A stretch of DNA of 64,000 nt from Gemmatimonadota bacterium (GCA_022827345.1 JAJDTB010000066.1:1-64000), one strand, 5' to 3'. Numbered from the stretch's first letter, positions 8,178 to 16,950 are shown. Program-made: numbers and translations. Notes: generated by a model from the sequence alone, not told the origin.

Positions 8178-9302
8178 TCATCCTTCGGTAGGTGACTCAA
8201 AGTCATCTTCCACGACCGGTTGTTCGTCAAGCACCGCCGGTTCACTCTCTCGGACCGCGGACACTCCCGGAGCAACTTCGGGTTCGGATCGGAAAAGTTC
8301 CCCCTGAGGCGACCCGGCGAGCGCTGGAACCGGCGATGCGTCATCGAACACGATCTCGCGAAGCTCGGATGGCGTCTTTGGTTCCCGCCATTCGCCCGCA
8401 CCGCGCGCAACCAACCCGTCAAGCCCTCGGCCTCGCTCTCCGTTTGAACGGACATACACCGGCGCATAACGAAGCTTCCCCAGTTGCTCGGTCGCGCCCG
8501 CCCACGTGCCGCCATGTCCATGATCGGAGTTCACGACCAGCGCGGCATCCGCCAGCGCATAGATCTGCTTGTTGCGTTCCATCGCCTGCCAACCGCGGAA
8601 CCGGACCGCCGGATCGAAGGATGAAACCAGCACCAGCCGCCCGTCCATGAGCGGCTCGCGATTCCCGCGGTCGAGCGCCGCGCGCTCAAGGTTATTGCCC
8701 AGCACTCCGACCGCGCGCCCGCCCGCCTCAAGGGATCCCCGCATGGCCGCCTGATCGACGCCGCGGGCCCCACCCGAGACAATCTGCACCTGCGCCTCGG
8801 CGGCCAACTGGCCTACGCGTTCCGTGTACTCCGTCAGTTCCTCATTCACCTTTCGTGAGCCGACCACCGCCAGGCCGCCACCGTCCAAAGCGGCCCGGTC
8901 ACCGCAGCCGTAGAGCACCGGCGGCGCCTTGTTCCGCATCTTCTTCCGGAGCCGATCGGGATAGTCGCCGTCCGGTCTTGTCACCACCCAGATCGCACGC
9001 GCGCTCCAACGCTCCAGGGCCTGGGCCAGAAGGAACCCTCGTTCGAGAAGTCGGCGAACATCTTCCAGGGTTCGCCTGGTCTTCAACCCGGACCAGGCGT
9101 TGTCGAGCTCCCTCACGCCCTCGGGATCAAGGAGATCCGCGGGTTGCTTTTCGGTGTCGTGAAGGTGCCGCACGAGCTTGTTGTAGTCGCCGAGCGACAG
9201 AGGCCTGACGGACGGACGCGACCTGCCCGCCAGGAGTGGCGCCGTCAGCAGCAGGATCGCCTGGGCGTTGGGGCTTATGCCGTCAATCCTCACGTCCGGC
9301 AT
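8178..9302 (-). CDS. DprA/Smf-family DNA-processing protein (accessory type)
   Basis: A 374-residue Rossmann-fold protein. SPNAQAILLLTAPLLAG begins a small N-terminal domain. The DprA core includes PPVLYGCGD, LAVVGSRKV, QIVSGGARGVDQAAMRGSLEAGG and RNKQIYALADAALVV. Housekeeping DprA loads RecA on single-stranded DNA during transformation. This subtype, with its distinctive N-terminus and acidic variable tail (SEPAVLDEQPVVEDDFES), is the kind found in accessory islands. The DNA encoding the tail (8228-8288) is repeated at 85% identity at 12671-12731, outside any gene. No partner such as a topoisomerase or RecA-like gene is adjacent. Confidence 0.75.
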   Translation of the reverse strand: MPDVRIDGISPNAQAILLLTAPLLAGRSRPSVRPLSLGDYNKLVRHLHDTEKQPADLLDPEGVRELDNAWSGLKTRRTLEDVRRLLERGFLLAQALERWSARAIWVVTRPDGDYPDRLRKKMRNKAPPVLYGCGDRAALDGGGLAVVGSRKVNEELTEYTERVGQLAAEAQVQIVSGGARGVDQAAMRGSLEAGGRAVGVLGNNLERAALDRGNREPLMDGRLVLVSSFDPAVRFRGWQAMERNKQIYALADAALVVNSDHGHGGTWAGATEQLGKLRYAPVYVRSNGERGRGLDGLVARGAGEWREPKTPSELREIVFDDASPVPALAGSPQGELFRSEPEVAPGVSAVRESEPAVLDEQPVVEDDFESPTEG

Positions 9303-10151
9303 GCATTCATCCGTCCCTCCGGTTCGACTCTCAGGTCAGCACGCACCACTTCCGGTGGCGCCAAAATAATACGGGTGAACGGAGGCGCGTCCCGTCATTG
9401 GCCCGGTGGATATGGATAGCGGGGTCGAGTGCGTGATCGTGGCCGGAATCACGCAGAACCGCACGTTCACTTGAATGCAATGACAAGCACAGATTACATA
9501 ATGTAAAGTAGACATTACATTCGGGGGTAACAACTACGTTACATGTCTTTGATTCGTCCCACTTCGTCGCTAGACTTGGGTAATCGGAGGCGCGCTCCAG
9601 CAAGGAAACGCGCCTCCGTCGTCATCGCCAGGGATCGGTTCAGACGTGAGCCGGTCCCTTTTTGCTACCCGACGACGCCGGATCTACCCATCACCGGCGG
9701 CGTCCGGGGCAACCACCGAAGCTCTCGCTCGTCACCCTGGGCTCAGAACCAAACACTCCTTAGTGAGCCTGCAGCGGAGACCGATAAGCTCCCGGTGGAC
9801 GATGACGCCTGGCCCGACCGTTCCCGGGACGGGAGGGCCGACAGCCGAAGCTCTCGATTTGTCACGCCAGGCTCGAAGAACATCCAAATCTCAGCGAGTA
9901 GGAAGCCTGAGATCGCCGAGCTTCGGAGGGAAATCCCTGATCGTCGCGATGGTGGACGATCTTCTCGATGGCGGCATCGCGTTCCCCTTGTCCGGTGTTT
10001 GTGCCACGGACCGGGCAAGGGGCGGAGATCAACCCGCTCCCGGATGTCGACCCTTCCCCTCGTCCCGAATTCCGTCACTCATTGACGGCACCCGCCCGGC
10101 CGGCGCACCCGGGAGCGCGCAACCTCTCTCCCCCAACCCCCTCCCCCATCA
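9303..10151. other. Non-coding or fully decayed stretch
   Basis: I see no recognisable gene in about 850 bases. It contains copy B of the TTACAT element, a hairpin with nine-base arms GGAGGCGCG/CGCGCCTCC (9586-9594 and 9609-9617), and a degenerate direct repeat about 126 bases apart beginning CCGAAGCTCTCG (near 9718 and 9844). This looks like decayed accessory DNA between dprA and the first Rpn remnant. Confidence 0.45.
9494..9523 (+). promoter_or_regulatory. Dispersed TTACAT-N15-TTACAT element, copy B
   Basis: TTACATAATGTAA, an almost perfect inverted repeat, is followed by a second TTACAT at 9515, 21 bases after the first. Copy C at 47027 is identical at 28 of 30 positions, although the two lie 37 kb apart and their flanks are unrelated. 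No recognised gene follows on the plus strand; dprA starts 190 bases away on the minus strand. Confidence 0.5.
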
Positions 10152-10642
10152 CGGCTCCCTCGCCGACTGGCCGGGCTGGTCCGCTCCCACGCCGATCTCC
10201 TGTGGAAGGTCCACTTCCTGGGAAGCCGCCGGTACCTGCTCCTCGCGATCGAGTTCCAGTCGGTATCTACGGGGATCCGGTGCTATGGGAGAGATTCCGG
10301 GCGTGGATCACGCTGGTGCTGGCACAGCAGGTCGGCTTGACTGGGAGCGATCTGGAATTCATGCTCAGGAATGAGGAGGAAGGCGAGATGACGACGTTGA
10401 TCGAGCGGTCGCGAGAGTGGGGCGAGGCGTTGAACCAGCAGCGGCTGGAGAAGGGCATCAAGAAGGGGGAACGCGAGCTGGTCCTCCGAATGGTCGCTCG
10501 AAGATTCGGTTCCGCGGCCGCCGACGACCTTGTCCCGGTACTCGCCGGGATTTCCGACTCGGACCGCATCGCCGCGATCGCCGCCAAGGTGTTCGAGTTC
10601 GAGACGGCGGACGAGTTGGTCGAATGGGTGCGGGCAACGTGA
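10152..10642 (+). pseudogene. Rpn-family (PD-(D/E)XK) nuclease remnant, copy 1
   Basis: Two pieces of a recombination-promoting nuclease of the Rpn family in different frames. Bases 10152-10262 read RLAGLVRSHADLLWKV then GSRRYLLLAIEFQS, which contains the catalytic E-x-Q of the nuclease core. After a frame change and an apparent deletion of about 120 residues, bases from about 10285 read LWERFRAWITLVLAQQ, EWGEALNQQRLEKGIKKGER and the C-terminal ARRFGSAAADDLVPVLAGI domain. The usual N-terminus (HDxSYKRLFS) is missing. It is therefore a dead gene. Confidence 0.7.
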
Positions 10643-10798
10643 TCGGGTAGCGACGGCGACGACTTTGTTCTCGGCAGTCTCCGGGGCCGTGATTTCACCC
10701 ACAATGCCACGCGAGGGGTCTATTGGTTGAACTGGGACCTGGCCGATGTCGCGGATCCGAGCGAGCAGGACCCGCTGGACCGACTCAAACGCTCGTGA
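10643..10798 (+). pseudogene. Orphan C-terminal gene fragment before the methyltransferase
   Basis: In the frame immediately after the Rpn stop, about 50 codons read DGDDFVLGSLRGRDFTHNATRGVYWLNWD and end DRLKRS-stop. The composition looks protein-like but I do not recognise the family. Its TGA overlaps the GTG start of the methyltransferase as GTGA, the usual layout of translationally coupled genes. The 5' part of this gene appears to have been replaced by the Rpn remnant. Confidence 0.35.
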
Positions 10799-11643
10799 CC
10801 GAGGCAGACGGACAATCAGCCCCGTCCACCGCACCCAACTTCTGGGACACGCTGGCCCCGCATCATTGGCTTGTCGAGAACAACTACCTGGACGTGTCGA
10901 GCGTGCGTCTGATCCTCGGCGACATCCGACAGCCCGTCCTGGTCGTCGGTGCCGGGCAGGGGCTGATCGTCGAGGAGCTGCGACGTCAGGGGCTGCGGTG
11001 CGACGGCATCGATCTGAGCGCCAGGATGATGGAATACGCCAGGGTGCGAAGAGGCCTTACCCTGGTTCGCGCCAACGCGACCGCGATGCCGTTCGTCGAC
11101 GGGGCCTATGAGACGGTCATCATTGCGACCGGCGTCATCGACTTCATGGCCGATTCGGAGCAGACCGGGACCGTCATGCGCGAGGCGAACCGTGTCGTTT
11201 CGCGGACGGGCAACGTCTTCGTCGCGTTCTACAGATTCAGTGCGGCGCAAAAGCGCTTTCTGGCCTCGCTTGGGCCACTGCACGATGACACGTTGCACGT
11301 GCGGTCGGCATTGGCGCTGCATCGCCTCGGCTTCGGTGCGCTGGTGGCGTGGGTGGCGAAGATGGCCGGGGTAAGCGCGTTCCGGGCCATCCTGCTGTGC
11401 ATCGCCACGGGCCTTCGGTCGACGAAGCAGGAACGCGCGGTAGCCCTTGCGACGTGGAAGGTGCTCGCCCAGGCCAGGGATCCCGACGCCCTCATCGAAG
11501 CGGCGCCGGAGACACAGCCCTACCGCGACAAGCCAGCAATCGGACGCCAGCTGGAAGGCTTGTCGATGCGAATCGAGGACTGGCACGCATCAGGCAGCTG
11601 CCATCTGGTACGGGTGTCGCGGCAGCAAGCCCGCCGGCGCTGA
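10795..11643 (+). CDS. Class I SAM-dependent methyltransferase
   Basis: 282 residues from GTG 10795; an alternative TTG at 10723 would add a low-complexity extension. Motif I is PVLVVGAGQGLIVEEL, followed by CDGIDLSARMMEYAR (acidic residue that binds the SAM ribose), RANATAMPFVDGAYETVIIATGVIDF and VMREANRVVSRTGNVFV. The C-terminal third is helical and more variable, so the substrate cannot be read; small-molecule or lipid methyltransferases have this layout. The gene was probably the second of a coupled pair whose first member survives only as a fragment. Confidence 0.75.
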   Translation: MTEADGQSAPSTAPNFWDTLAPHHWLVENNYLDVSSVRLILGDIRQPVLVVGAGQGLIVEELRRQGLRCDGIDLSARMMEYARVRRGLTLVRANATAMPFVDGAYETVIIATGVIDFMADSEQTGTVMREANRVVSRTGNVFVAFYRFSAAQKRFLASLGPLHDDTLHVRSALALHRLGFGALVAWVAKMAGVSAFRAILLCIATGLRSTKQERAVALATWKVLAQARDPDALIEAAPETQPYRDKPAIGRQLEGLSMRIEDWHASGSCHLVRVSRQQARRR

Positions 11644-11803
11644 GCGGCTGCCGAAGCTTCCGAAAACAGGAAGTCCCAAACAGCCATGGAACCGCCCCGT
11701 CTCCTGAGCGACCCCTTATCCGCAGTGGGCGTTTCCCCGGCTCCACAGCGGGATCCGGAAGCCCCCAGTCCCCCCAAACCTGCCTCGCGCCACGAGCTCC
11801 CCG

Positions 11804-12602
11804 GTGTCCCGACGACACGACCAGTCCTACAAGCGGCTGTTCTCCATCCCCCTGGCCGTCGACCAGTTGATCCGGCACTACCTCGACGCCGGCCTGGCCG
11901 ACGAACTCGACTTCAAAAGAGTCGAAATCCTCGCGACCGAGCGGATCGAGGCCGGGCTGGTGCGCTCCGCCCACGCTCGCGGTGACCGTCTACAACGGGC
12001 AGGCCCGCTGGACGGCTCCACAGGACATCTCCGAGCTGATCGAGCCGGCGCACGGGTGGCTCGCCGCACGCCAGCCAAGGCTGCGCCACGAGGTCCTTAA
12101 CCTGCGCGAGCGTGCGCGTCACTCTCTACCGAAGGGGAACGTGGTGTCGTGGATTGCGAGCCTGGAGCTGGACCCCTCGTTCCATAACGTGTCGCGCGTA
12201 GTTCAGCGGGTGCTGGAGCGGTATCCCGGAGCGGAGCACGCGAGGCTGCGCGAGGCGTTCCGGGAATGGGTGCTGGGCGCGGCCGAATCGTGGGGGATCC
12301 GAGAAGAGGTGCTCGCAGAGGTGAAGTCGCTGAAGGAGGCGGAGATGATCTATGCAGGAGTGGAGGAACTGAAGGAGCAGTACCGGGAGAGGGGGAAGCG
12401 CGCGCGCATTGAGGGGCGTGCGGAAGGCCAAGCCGCAATGGTGAGCCGGCTGGCGAGGCTCAAGTTCGGTTCCGAGACGGCCGAGCAGTTGTCGCAGTTG
12501 CTGGAGGGGATCGCCGATCCGGAGCGGATTGCCCGCATCGGAGAACGCATCATCGAATGCGAGACCGGTGTGGAGCTGTTGACGCGTGCGCGGGACGACT
12601 GA
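11804..12602 (+). pseudogene. Rpn-family nuclease remnant, copy 2 (frameshift and internal deletion)
   Basis: The first frame (11804 to about 11965) gives the Rpn N-terminus: HDQSYKRLFSIPLAVDQL and DELDFKRVEILATERIEAG. The second frame (from about 11960) resumes at APPTLAVTVYNGQARWTAPQDI and continues to the C-terminal coiled and DUF4351-like part (RIEGRAEGQAAMVSRLARLKFGSE, ELLTRARDD). About 50 residues with the catalytic LEFQS segment are missing at the joint. The C-terminal 206 residues remain open from GTG 11982 and might be translated, but there is no nuclease centre. Confidence 0.75.
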
Positions 12603-12604
12603 TA

Positions 12605-12731
12605 TGTCAACCGCAGTTTCCATTATGTGAACTCGGCTTTACATCCCGTCTTGGGGGATCTGCCGTTCGCCAAGCGCCGTCGGTTCACTTTCTCGGACAG
12701 CTGACACTTGCGGAGCACCTTCGGGTTCGAA
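12605..12731. repeat. Repeat patch copied from the hicB-like and dprA surroundings
   Basis: Bases 12605-12628 match 6608-6631 (22/24), and bases 12671-12731 match the 3' end of dprA at 8228-8288 (52/61). Copy D of the TTACAT-N15-TTACAT element, with a degenerate first half TTCCAT at 12618 and TTACAT at 12639, lies between them. The patch carries no gene and looks like debris of a rearranged ancestral region. Confidence 0.55.
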
Positions 12732-12764
12732 CCAGTCACGAAACACAACCACATCCTGCGATCC

Positions 12765-13082
12765 TCAGATCGGAACTTCCCTGAATTCCCCGTTCTCAAC
12801 CTCTTCTATGGCCGCCCGGATTTCGGCCGTTCTGCGCTGCACTCTCGGCCACGCGGTCGCGAGCAGGACCACGACCCCCACCCGTTTGCCGCCGAGATTC
12901 TGTTGGTGGCGAATGCTCTGATCAGTGGTCACGATGACGTCATAGCCGTCCTCCTCGGCCTTGCGGATCAGTTCGCCGTTGTCCAGCAACTCCCAGCCCC
13001 GCTCTGCGGATCGATGCACGGAGTGTTCCGGAAGATGATGCCGCAAGGGCGCGGGCGTCCCGTGGTCGAACAGAACCTTCAC
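12765..13082 (-). CDS. DUF5615 PIN-like toxin
   Basis: A 105-residue protein. MKVLFDHGTPAPLRHHLPEH, ERGWELLDNGELIRKAEEDGYDVIVTTDQSIRHQQ and RVGVVVLLATAWPRV are the hallmarks of the DUF5615 PIN-like family. It retains the acidic residues D6, E43 (NGEL) and D58 (TTDQ), consistent with an intact metal-dependent RNase centre. It overlaps the upstream DUF433 gene by four bases (ATGA), the usual antitoxin-first layout. The pair forms a type II toxin-antitoxin module. Confidence 0.8.
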   Translation of the reverse strand: MKVLFDHGTPAPLRHHLPEHSVHRSAERGWELLDNGELIRKAEEDGYDVIVTTDQSIRHQQNLGGKRVGVVVLLATAWPRVQRRTAEIRAAIEEVENGEFREVPI

Positions 13083-13306
13083 GGTAGCGCGGGCGCCTTA
13101 AAATACTCCATCTCATGCCTGAGAACCGCCTCCACCTGCCAATCCTTCACCTCGGGAAACCACTCGAGGAACTCCTGCACGGTGGCGCCGCTCTCCAGGT
13201 TCTCGAAGAGGGCGTAAACGGGCACCCTCGTCCCGGTAAACGCCCAAGCCCCGCTGATCTTGCGGGGATTGCGTTCCACCGCGCGGCATGTTGTCCAATC
13301 CGTCAT
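13079..13306 (-). CDS. DUF433 antitoxin
   Basis: A 75-residue protein with the DUF433 winged-HTH-like pattern: RNPRKISGAWAFTGTRVPV, LFENLESGATVQEFLEWFPEV and EAVLRHEMEYF. It is expected to neutralise the adjacent DUF5615 toxin and repress the operon. A strong AAGGAGG lies five bases before the ATG, inside the end of the IS3 orfA fragment, and the ATG overlaps the orfA stop as ATGA. Transcription from the IS side could therefore drive this module. Confidence 0.8.
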   Translation of the reverse strand: MTDWTTCRAVERNPRKISGAWAFTGTRVPVYALFENLESGATVQEFLEWFPEVKDWQVEAVLRHEMEYFKAPALP

Positions 13307-13696
13307 GGAATGGCCTCCTTCCCGATGACGTGTTCCCGGCTCAGCTGCTTCAACCCGCGCTCAAGAAAATCCCGCTCGACGGTCAGCTCTCCGATCTTGG
13401 CATGCAGGTCGCGGATCTTCGCCTCATCCTGCTCGTCGAGCTTCTGCCTCCCACCTTTGGCGAAAACCTCCGGCACCGCGTCGAGCAACTGCCGCTTCCA
13501 GGCGCTCACCTGGTTCGCATGAAGCTCATACCGCGCAGCGATCGCTTGCACGCTGTCGCGCTCCTGAAGCGCCTCCAGCGCCACCCGGGCCTTGAACTCG
13601 GGCGTGAATCGTCGTCTCTTCCTGGCCATCACGGTGCCTCCTGTTCCATACTGGAATCCACCTTAACGACCTGTCTAAGAAACCGGGACCACCTCA
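13303..13696 (-). mobile_element. IS3-family fragment: left end and orfA only
   Basis: orfA (13303-13632) encodes 109 residues with the transposase HTH (RRRFTPEFKARVALEAL, YELHANQVSAWKRQLL) and the leucine-zipper end (KIGELTVERDFLERGL). The last 13 or so codons do not look like normal orfA and probably come from flanking DNA, so the element seems cut just after the orfA leucine zipper. The left terminal repeat ends at 13696 (TGAGGTGGTCCCGG on the minus strand) and pairs in type with the IS end at base 141. No orfB follows, so it cannot transpose alone. Confidence 0.75.
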
Positions 13697-13725
13697 GGCC
13701 GTCAATCACCTGAGAAATCCAAACA

Positions 13726-15378
13726 ATGCCCACCCCCACCCCCACCCTCCCCCACCGCCCCACGCGGCCCCTCCGCCTCCTCGCATACCTACTCCTCCTC
13801 CTGGCCTTCAGCCCCGCGCCGACCCAAGCCCAGCCACCCCCACCCCCAACCGGCCTCGGACAGGCCACCATCGAAGACCTCAACGCGGCCTTCAATTCCG
13901 GCCAACTCACCTCGGAGCGACTCCTCGAGATGAGCCTCGCGCGAATCGCGGCCTACGACCGGGCCGGCCCCGAACTCCACGCCATGCTCTGGGTGAACGA
14001 CAACGCCCTTGAGCGGGCGCGGGAGCTCGATGAGGAGCGGCGGCGCAGCGGTCCGCGGTCCCTGCTGCACGGCATCCCCGTGGTCCTGAAGGACAACGTC
14101 GACACGGGGGACATGCCCACCACGGGCGGATCGGCCCTGCTCGCGCGCTCCATCCCCCCTGACGACGCCTTCATCGTGAAGAAGCTGCGCGACGCCGGCG
14201 CGATCATGCTTGCCAAGACCGCGTTGAGCGAGCTTGCCTCCGGCGGCATCCTCAGCTCGGTGGGCGATTTCTTCCCGAAGAACCCCCACGACCCCGCGCA
14301 TACGCCCTCGGGATCCTCCACGGGGGCCGGCATCGCCGTCGCCGCGTCCATGGCCCAGCTGGGCGTGGGCACCGACACGGGCGGCTCCATCCGGGGACCC
14401 GCTACGGACAACGGCATCGTCGCGCTCCGTCCGACGCACGGGCTGCTGAGTCACGACGGCATCATTCCGCTGTCGATCACGCTCGACATGGCCGGCCCGA
14501 TGGGGCGCCACGTGTACGATGTCGCGGCGATGCTCGGGGTCATGACCGGCGTCGACCCCGCGGATCCCACAACGCGGAAGAGCGAGGGCCGCTTCCGGGC
14601 CGACTACACGCGGTTCCTGGACGCCGGCGCGCTCGAGGGCGCCCGCATCGGGATCGCGCGCGATCTGGTGGGCGACGACGAATCCGTGACCTGGATCGTC
14701 GAGGCGGCGCTCGCGACCATGCGCGCCCAGGGAGCGACCATCGTCGACGTGCGTTATCCGCCGTGGCTGCTGGCGGTGAAGGGCGACTGGTACACAACGG
14801 TGCGCTATCCGGAGTTCCGGTCCCAGATCGAGGACTATCTCGCCACCCTCGCGCCCGGGTATCCGAAAACGCTGCGGGAAATGATCGCGAGATCGGACGA
14901 GATCGTGGCGCCCATGCCGGACGGATCCCGCCCGAACCCGGTCCGCTGGAACATCTTCAGGGACGAGGAGGCCAGCGGCGAACTGACCGGCTTCGAATAC
15001 GTGGCGATGCGGGAGCACGGCTTCCCGATGGTCCGCGCGATCGTGCACGGGATGATGGACGCCCATGACCTCGACGCCATCGTCTATCCGCCCTCGGCCA
15101 ACCCTCCCGTTCTGCGCTCCGAGGCCGATCACTTCGCCGGCATGCTGGGCACCCACATCGCGAGCCTGGCGGGCGTACCCGATCTCATCGTGCCGGCGGG
15201 ATTCACTCCCACGGGTCTGCCCGTCGGGATTTCCTTCCTCGGCCGGGCCTTCAGCGAACCCCGGCTGTTCGCGCTCGGGTACGCATTCGAGCAGGCCTCC
15301 CGCGCGCGCCGGGATCCGGTGTACACGCCGCCGCTGCCGGGTGAGGAAGTGCCGCGGCCGGCCGACTCGGGAAGATGA
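13726..15378 (+). CDS. Secreted amidase-signature-family hydrolase
   Basis: 550 residues with an N-terminal signal (LLAYLLLLLAFSPAPTQAQ), so it is exported. The amidase signature triad is readable: Lys in GIPVVLKDNVDTG, cis-Ser in PSGSSTGAGIAVAASM and nucleophile Ser in GTDTGGSIRGPA. The C-terminal half (VYPPSANPPVLRSEADH, GFTPTGLPVGISFLGR) completes the fold. Unlike GatA there is no GatB/C context, so it is a catabolic or detoxifying amidase of unknown substrate. It starts about 30 bases beyond the IS3 left end and is transcribed away from it. Convergent with the downstream DUF2231-like gene. Confidence 0.85.
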   Translation: MPTPTPTLPHRPTRPLRLLAYLLLLLAFSPAPTQAQPPPPPTGLGQATIEDLNAAFNSGQLTSERLLEMSLARIAAYDRAGPELHAMLWVNDNALERARELDEERRRSGPRSLLHGIPVVLKDNVDTGDMPTTGGSALLARSIPPDDAFIVKKLRDAGAIMLAKTALSELASGGILSSVGDFFPKNPHDPAHTPSGSSTGAGIAVAASMAQLGVGTDTGGSIRGPATDNGIVALRPTHGLLSHDGIIPLSITLDMAGPMGRHVYDVAAMLGVMTGVDPADPTTRKSEGRFRADYTRFLDAGALEGARIGIARDLVGDDESVTWIVEAALATMRAQGATIVDVRYPPWLLAVKGDWYTTVRYPEFRSQIEDYLATLAPGYPKTLREMIARSDEIVAPMPDGSRPNPVRWNIFRDEEASGELTGFEYVAMREHGFPMVRAIVHGMMDAHDLDAIVYPPSANPPVLRSEADHFAGMLGTHIASLAGVPDLIVPAGFTPTGLPVGISFLGRAFSEPRLFALGYAFEQASRARRDPVYTPPLPGEEVPRPADSGR

Positions 15379-15390
15379 CCGCCGCCTGGC

Positions 15391-15858
15391 TCACCAGCGG
15401 GGGAAGAGCCATGAGAGCGCATCTGCCAACTCCGGACGGCGTATCACGCCCCCGAGGTGCCCCGTCCAGGCCAGCACGTAGCTGAGAAGCAGGGTGCCGA
15501 CGACCACGATGCCGTGCAGCCAGCCGGGCACCGGCTCCTCCTGCATCTCCTTCAGCGACGTCTGGAGGGCGGTGAGTGCCAGCAGCACGAGACCGAAGAA
15601 GGCCGCCCTGCCCAGAACCGCGTGCAACTCCACCAGGTCGCGCATCGGGGCCAGCTCGCTCTCCATCGACTCGAAGGCGGGCGGGCCGGAGAAATACGCG
15701 GGAACGCCCACGACCGCGGAAGCCACAAGGAGCCAGCGGGCGATGCGGGCGGCGGGCGTGTCGTAGCGCAGGCGGGCAAAGAGGAAGAGCACCAGCGCGA
15801 GAGGACAGAGGACGACCGGCAGGTGCACGGTCAGCAGATGGAGGTGCCCCGCGCTCAC
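15391..15858 (-). CDS. DUF2231-like membrane protein
   Basis: 155 residues with four predicted transmembrane helices, starting at LLTVHLPVVLCPLALVLFLFA. The histidines in GHLHLLTVH and in VELHAVLGRA, LHGIVVVG and GHLGGV lie near helix ends, as in the DUF2231/cytochrome b561-like families that may bind haem. It follows the larger membrane protein by about 40 bases on the same strand, so the two probably form an operon. Function is unknown; a redox or respiratory accessory role is an inference. Confidence 0.55.
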   Translation of the reverse strand: MSAGHLHLLTVHLPVVLCPLALVLFLFARLRYDTPAARIARWLLVASAVVGVPAYFSGPPAFESMESELAPMRDLVELHAVLGRAAFFGLVLLALTALQTSLKEMQEEPVPGWLHGIVVVGTLLLSYVLAWTGHLGGVIRRPELADALSWLFPRW

Positions 15859-15900
15859 GATGGAAACCGGGCCAGCGGTCCGTGGATGTCCACGGGCTGC

Positions 15901-16803
15901 CTAGTTGCGGCCGGTCCCGACGGCCTCCTCGGCGGGCACGCCCGCGTCTACCGCCGCGAAGTCCAGCTCGCTGCCGCGCATGCTGTGCGGGATGAGGTAC
16001 ACCACCGTCATGACGAGCGCGGCGACGCCCACGGTCACGCGGCCCGGCCCGGCCTTCCGCTTCGGCTTCATGCCCAGCGCAAGCGCCGCGAACACCCACA
16101 CCACCCACATGATGAGCAGCTTGTTGTCGGTCAGGTCGTAGCCCCAGGGGAACCCGGTCCAGTACTCGCCGAAGGCGTATTTCTGGACGAAGGGGCCGAG
16201 TACCAGGCCGCCCATCGTCATCCCGATCAGGGTCACCCAGACCAGCGCGCGCAGGTTGCCCGGCGCGAACAGCGCCCCCAGGCCGGTCCGCATCCCGATC
16301 AGCACGGTGAAGAACATCGCGATGACATGCGAGATCAGCAGCGGGGCCGGAACCGGGTCCTTGTAGCGGAGGATGATGTTGGCGTCCCCGCCCTGCTCGG
16401 CGGGGATGCGCACGCCGCCGTCCGCCGTCTCCAGCTCCAGGTAGTACTCCATCTTTCCGGCCGCGGGCTGGATGGGGAGGTACGCCGCCAGCTCCGGGCC
16501 GTCCTCCCCCTCCTCCATCGCCATCCCCACCGTGGTGAAGTCATCGCTGGTGGGGTAGCGCCGGTAGGTCATCGTGCCGGTGGCGCCCGCGCCCGGTCGA
16601 GGCAACGCAACGCGCGCGGGCTCGATGGTCTCCTGGCTGCGCACCAGCTCGTAGCGGTACGCATCGGCACCCACCACGACCTCGCCGCGCAACGGATAGG
16701 TAGGACCGGTGCGGCGCTGGTAGATCGCGGCCCCCGCCATGATCAGGAACGCGCTCACCCAGAGCAGCGCCCCGCGCCAGCGTGAATGTCGGACGTTGTC
16801 CAT
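15901..16803 (-). CDS. Membrane protein with periplasmic beta domain
   Basis: About 300 residues from ATG 16803, preceded by a GAGGTGG-like site; two in-frame GTG codons precede it. One transmembrane helix (LLWVSAFLIMAGAAIY) is followed by an extracytoplasmic segment of about 130 residues with beta-rich sequence (MTYRRYPTSDDFTTVGMAM, KMEYYLELETADGGVRIPA), then four or five more helices, including the conserved EYWTGFPWGYDLTDNKLLIMW. This pattern occurs in proteins of Gemmatimonadota and Bacteroidota of unknown role, sometimes near cytochrome genes. It probably forms an operon with the DUF2231-like gene. Confidence 0.55.
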   Translation of the reverse strand: MDNVRHSRWRGALLWVSAFLIMAGAAIYQRRTGPTYPLRGEVVVGADAYRYELVRSQETIEPARVALPRPGAGATGTMTYRRYPTSDDFTTVGMAMEEGEDGPELAAYLPIQPAAGKMEYYLELETADGGVRIPAEQGGDANIILRYKDPVPAPLLISHVIAMFFTVLIGMRTGLGALFAPGNLRALVWVTLIGMTMGGLVLGPFVQKYAFGEYWTGFPWGYDLTDNKLLIMWVVWVFAALALGMKPKRKAGPGRVTVGVAALVMTVVYLIPHSMRGSELDFAAVDAGVPAEEAVGTGRN

Positions 16804-16950
16804 CACCACCTCACTCCAGGGGAACGGGCACCAAAGCTAACCTTGCCGCGTGCGACGATCAAAATGCGCGATGCGCGCACTGACGACTGTAGTGACGCGT
16901 CTGCCTTACATTAATGTCATGCACCTTTGGACCAAGGAAAACCCGTCTCG

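Noticed and set aside
9586-9617. Rho-independent terminator
   Set aside because: The hairpin is GC-rich with nine-base arms, but no T-run follows on either strand.
13789-15156. 455-residue minus-strand frame
   Set aside because: Antisense of the amidase, which carries a complete Ser-cisSer-Lys triad.
16906-16920. Further copy of the TTACAT element before the AlbA gene
   Set aside because: It has TTACAT followed by AATGT, but no second hexamer at 21 bases on either side, so it does not meet the pattern.
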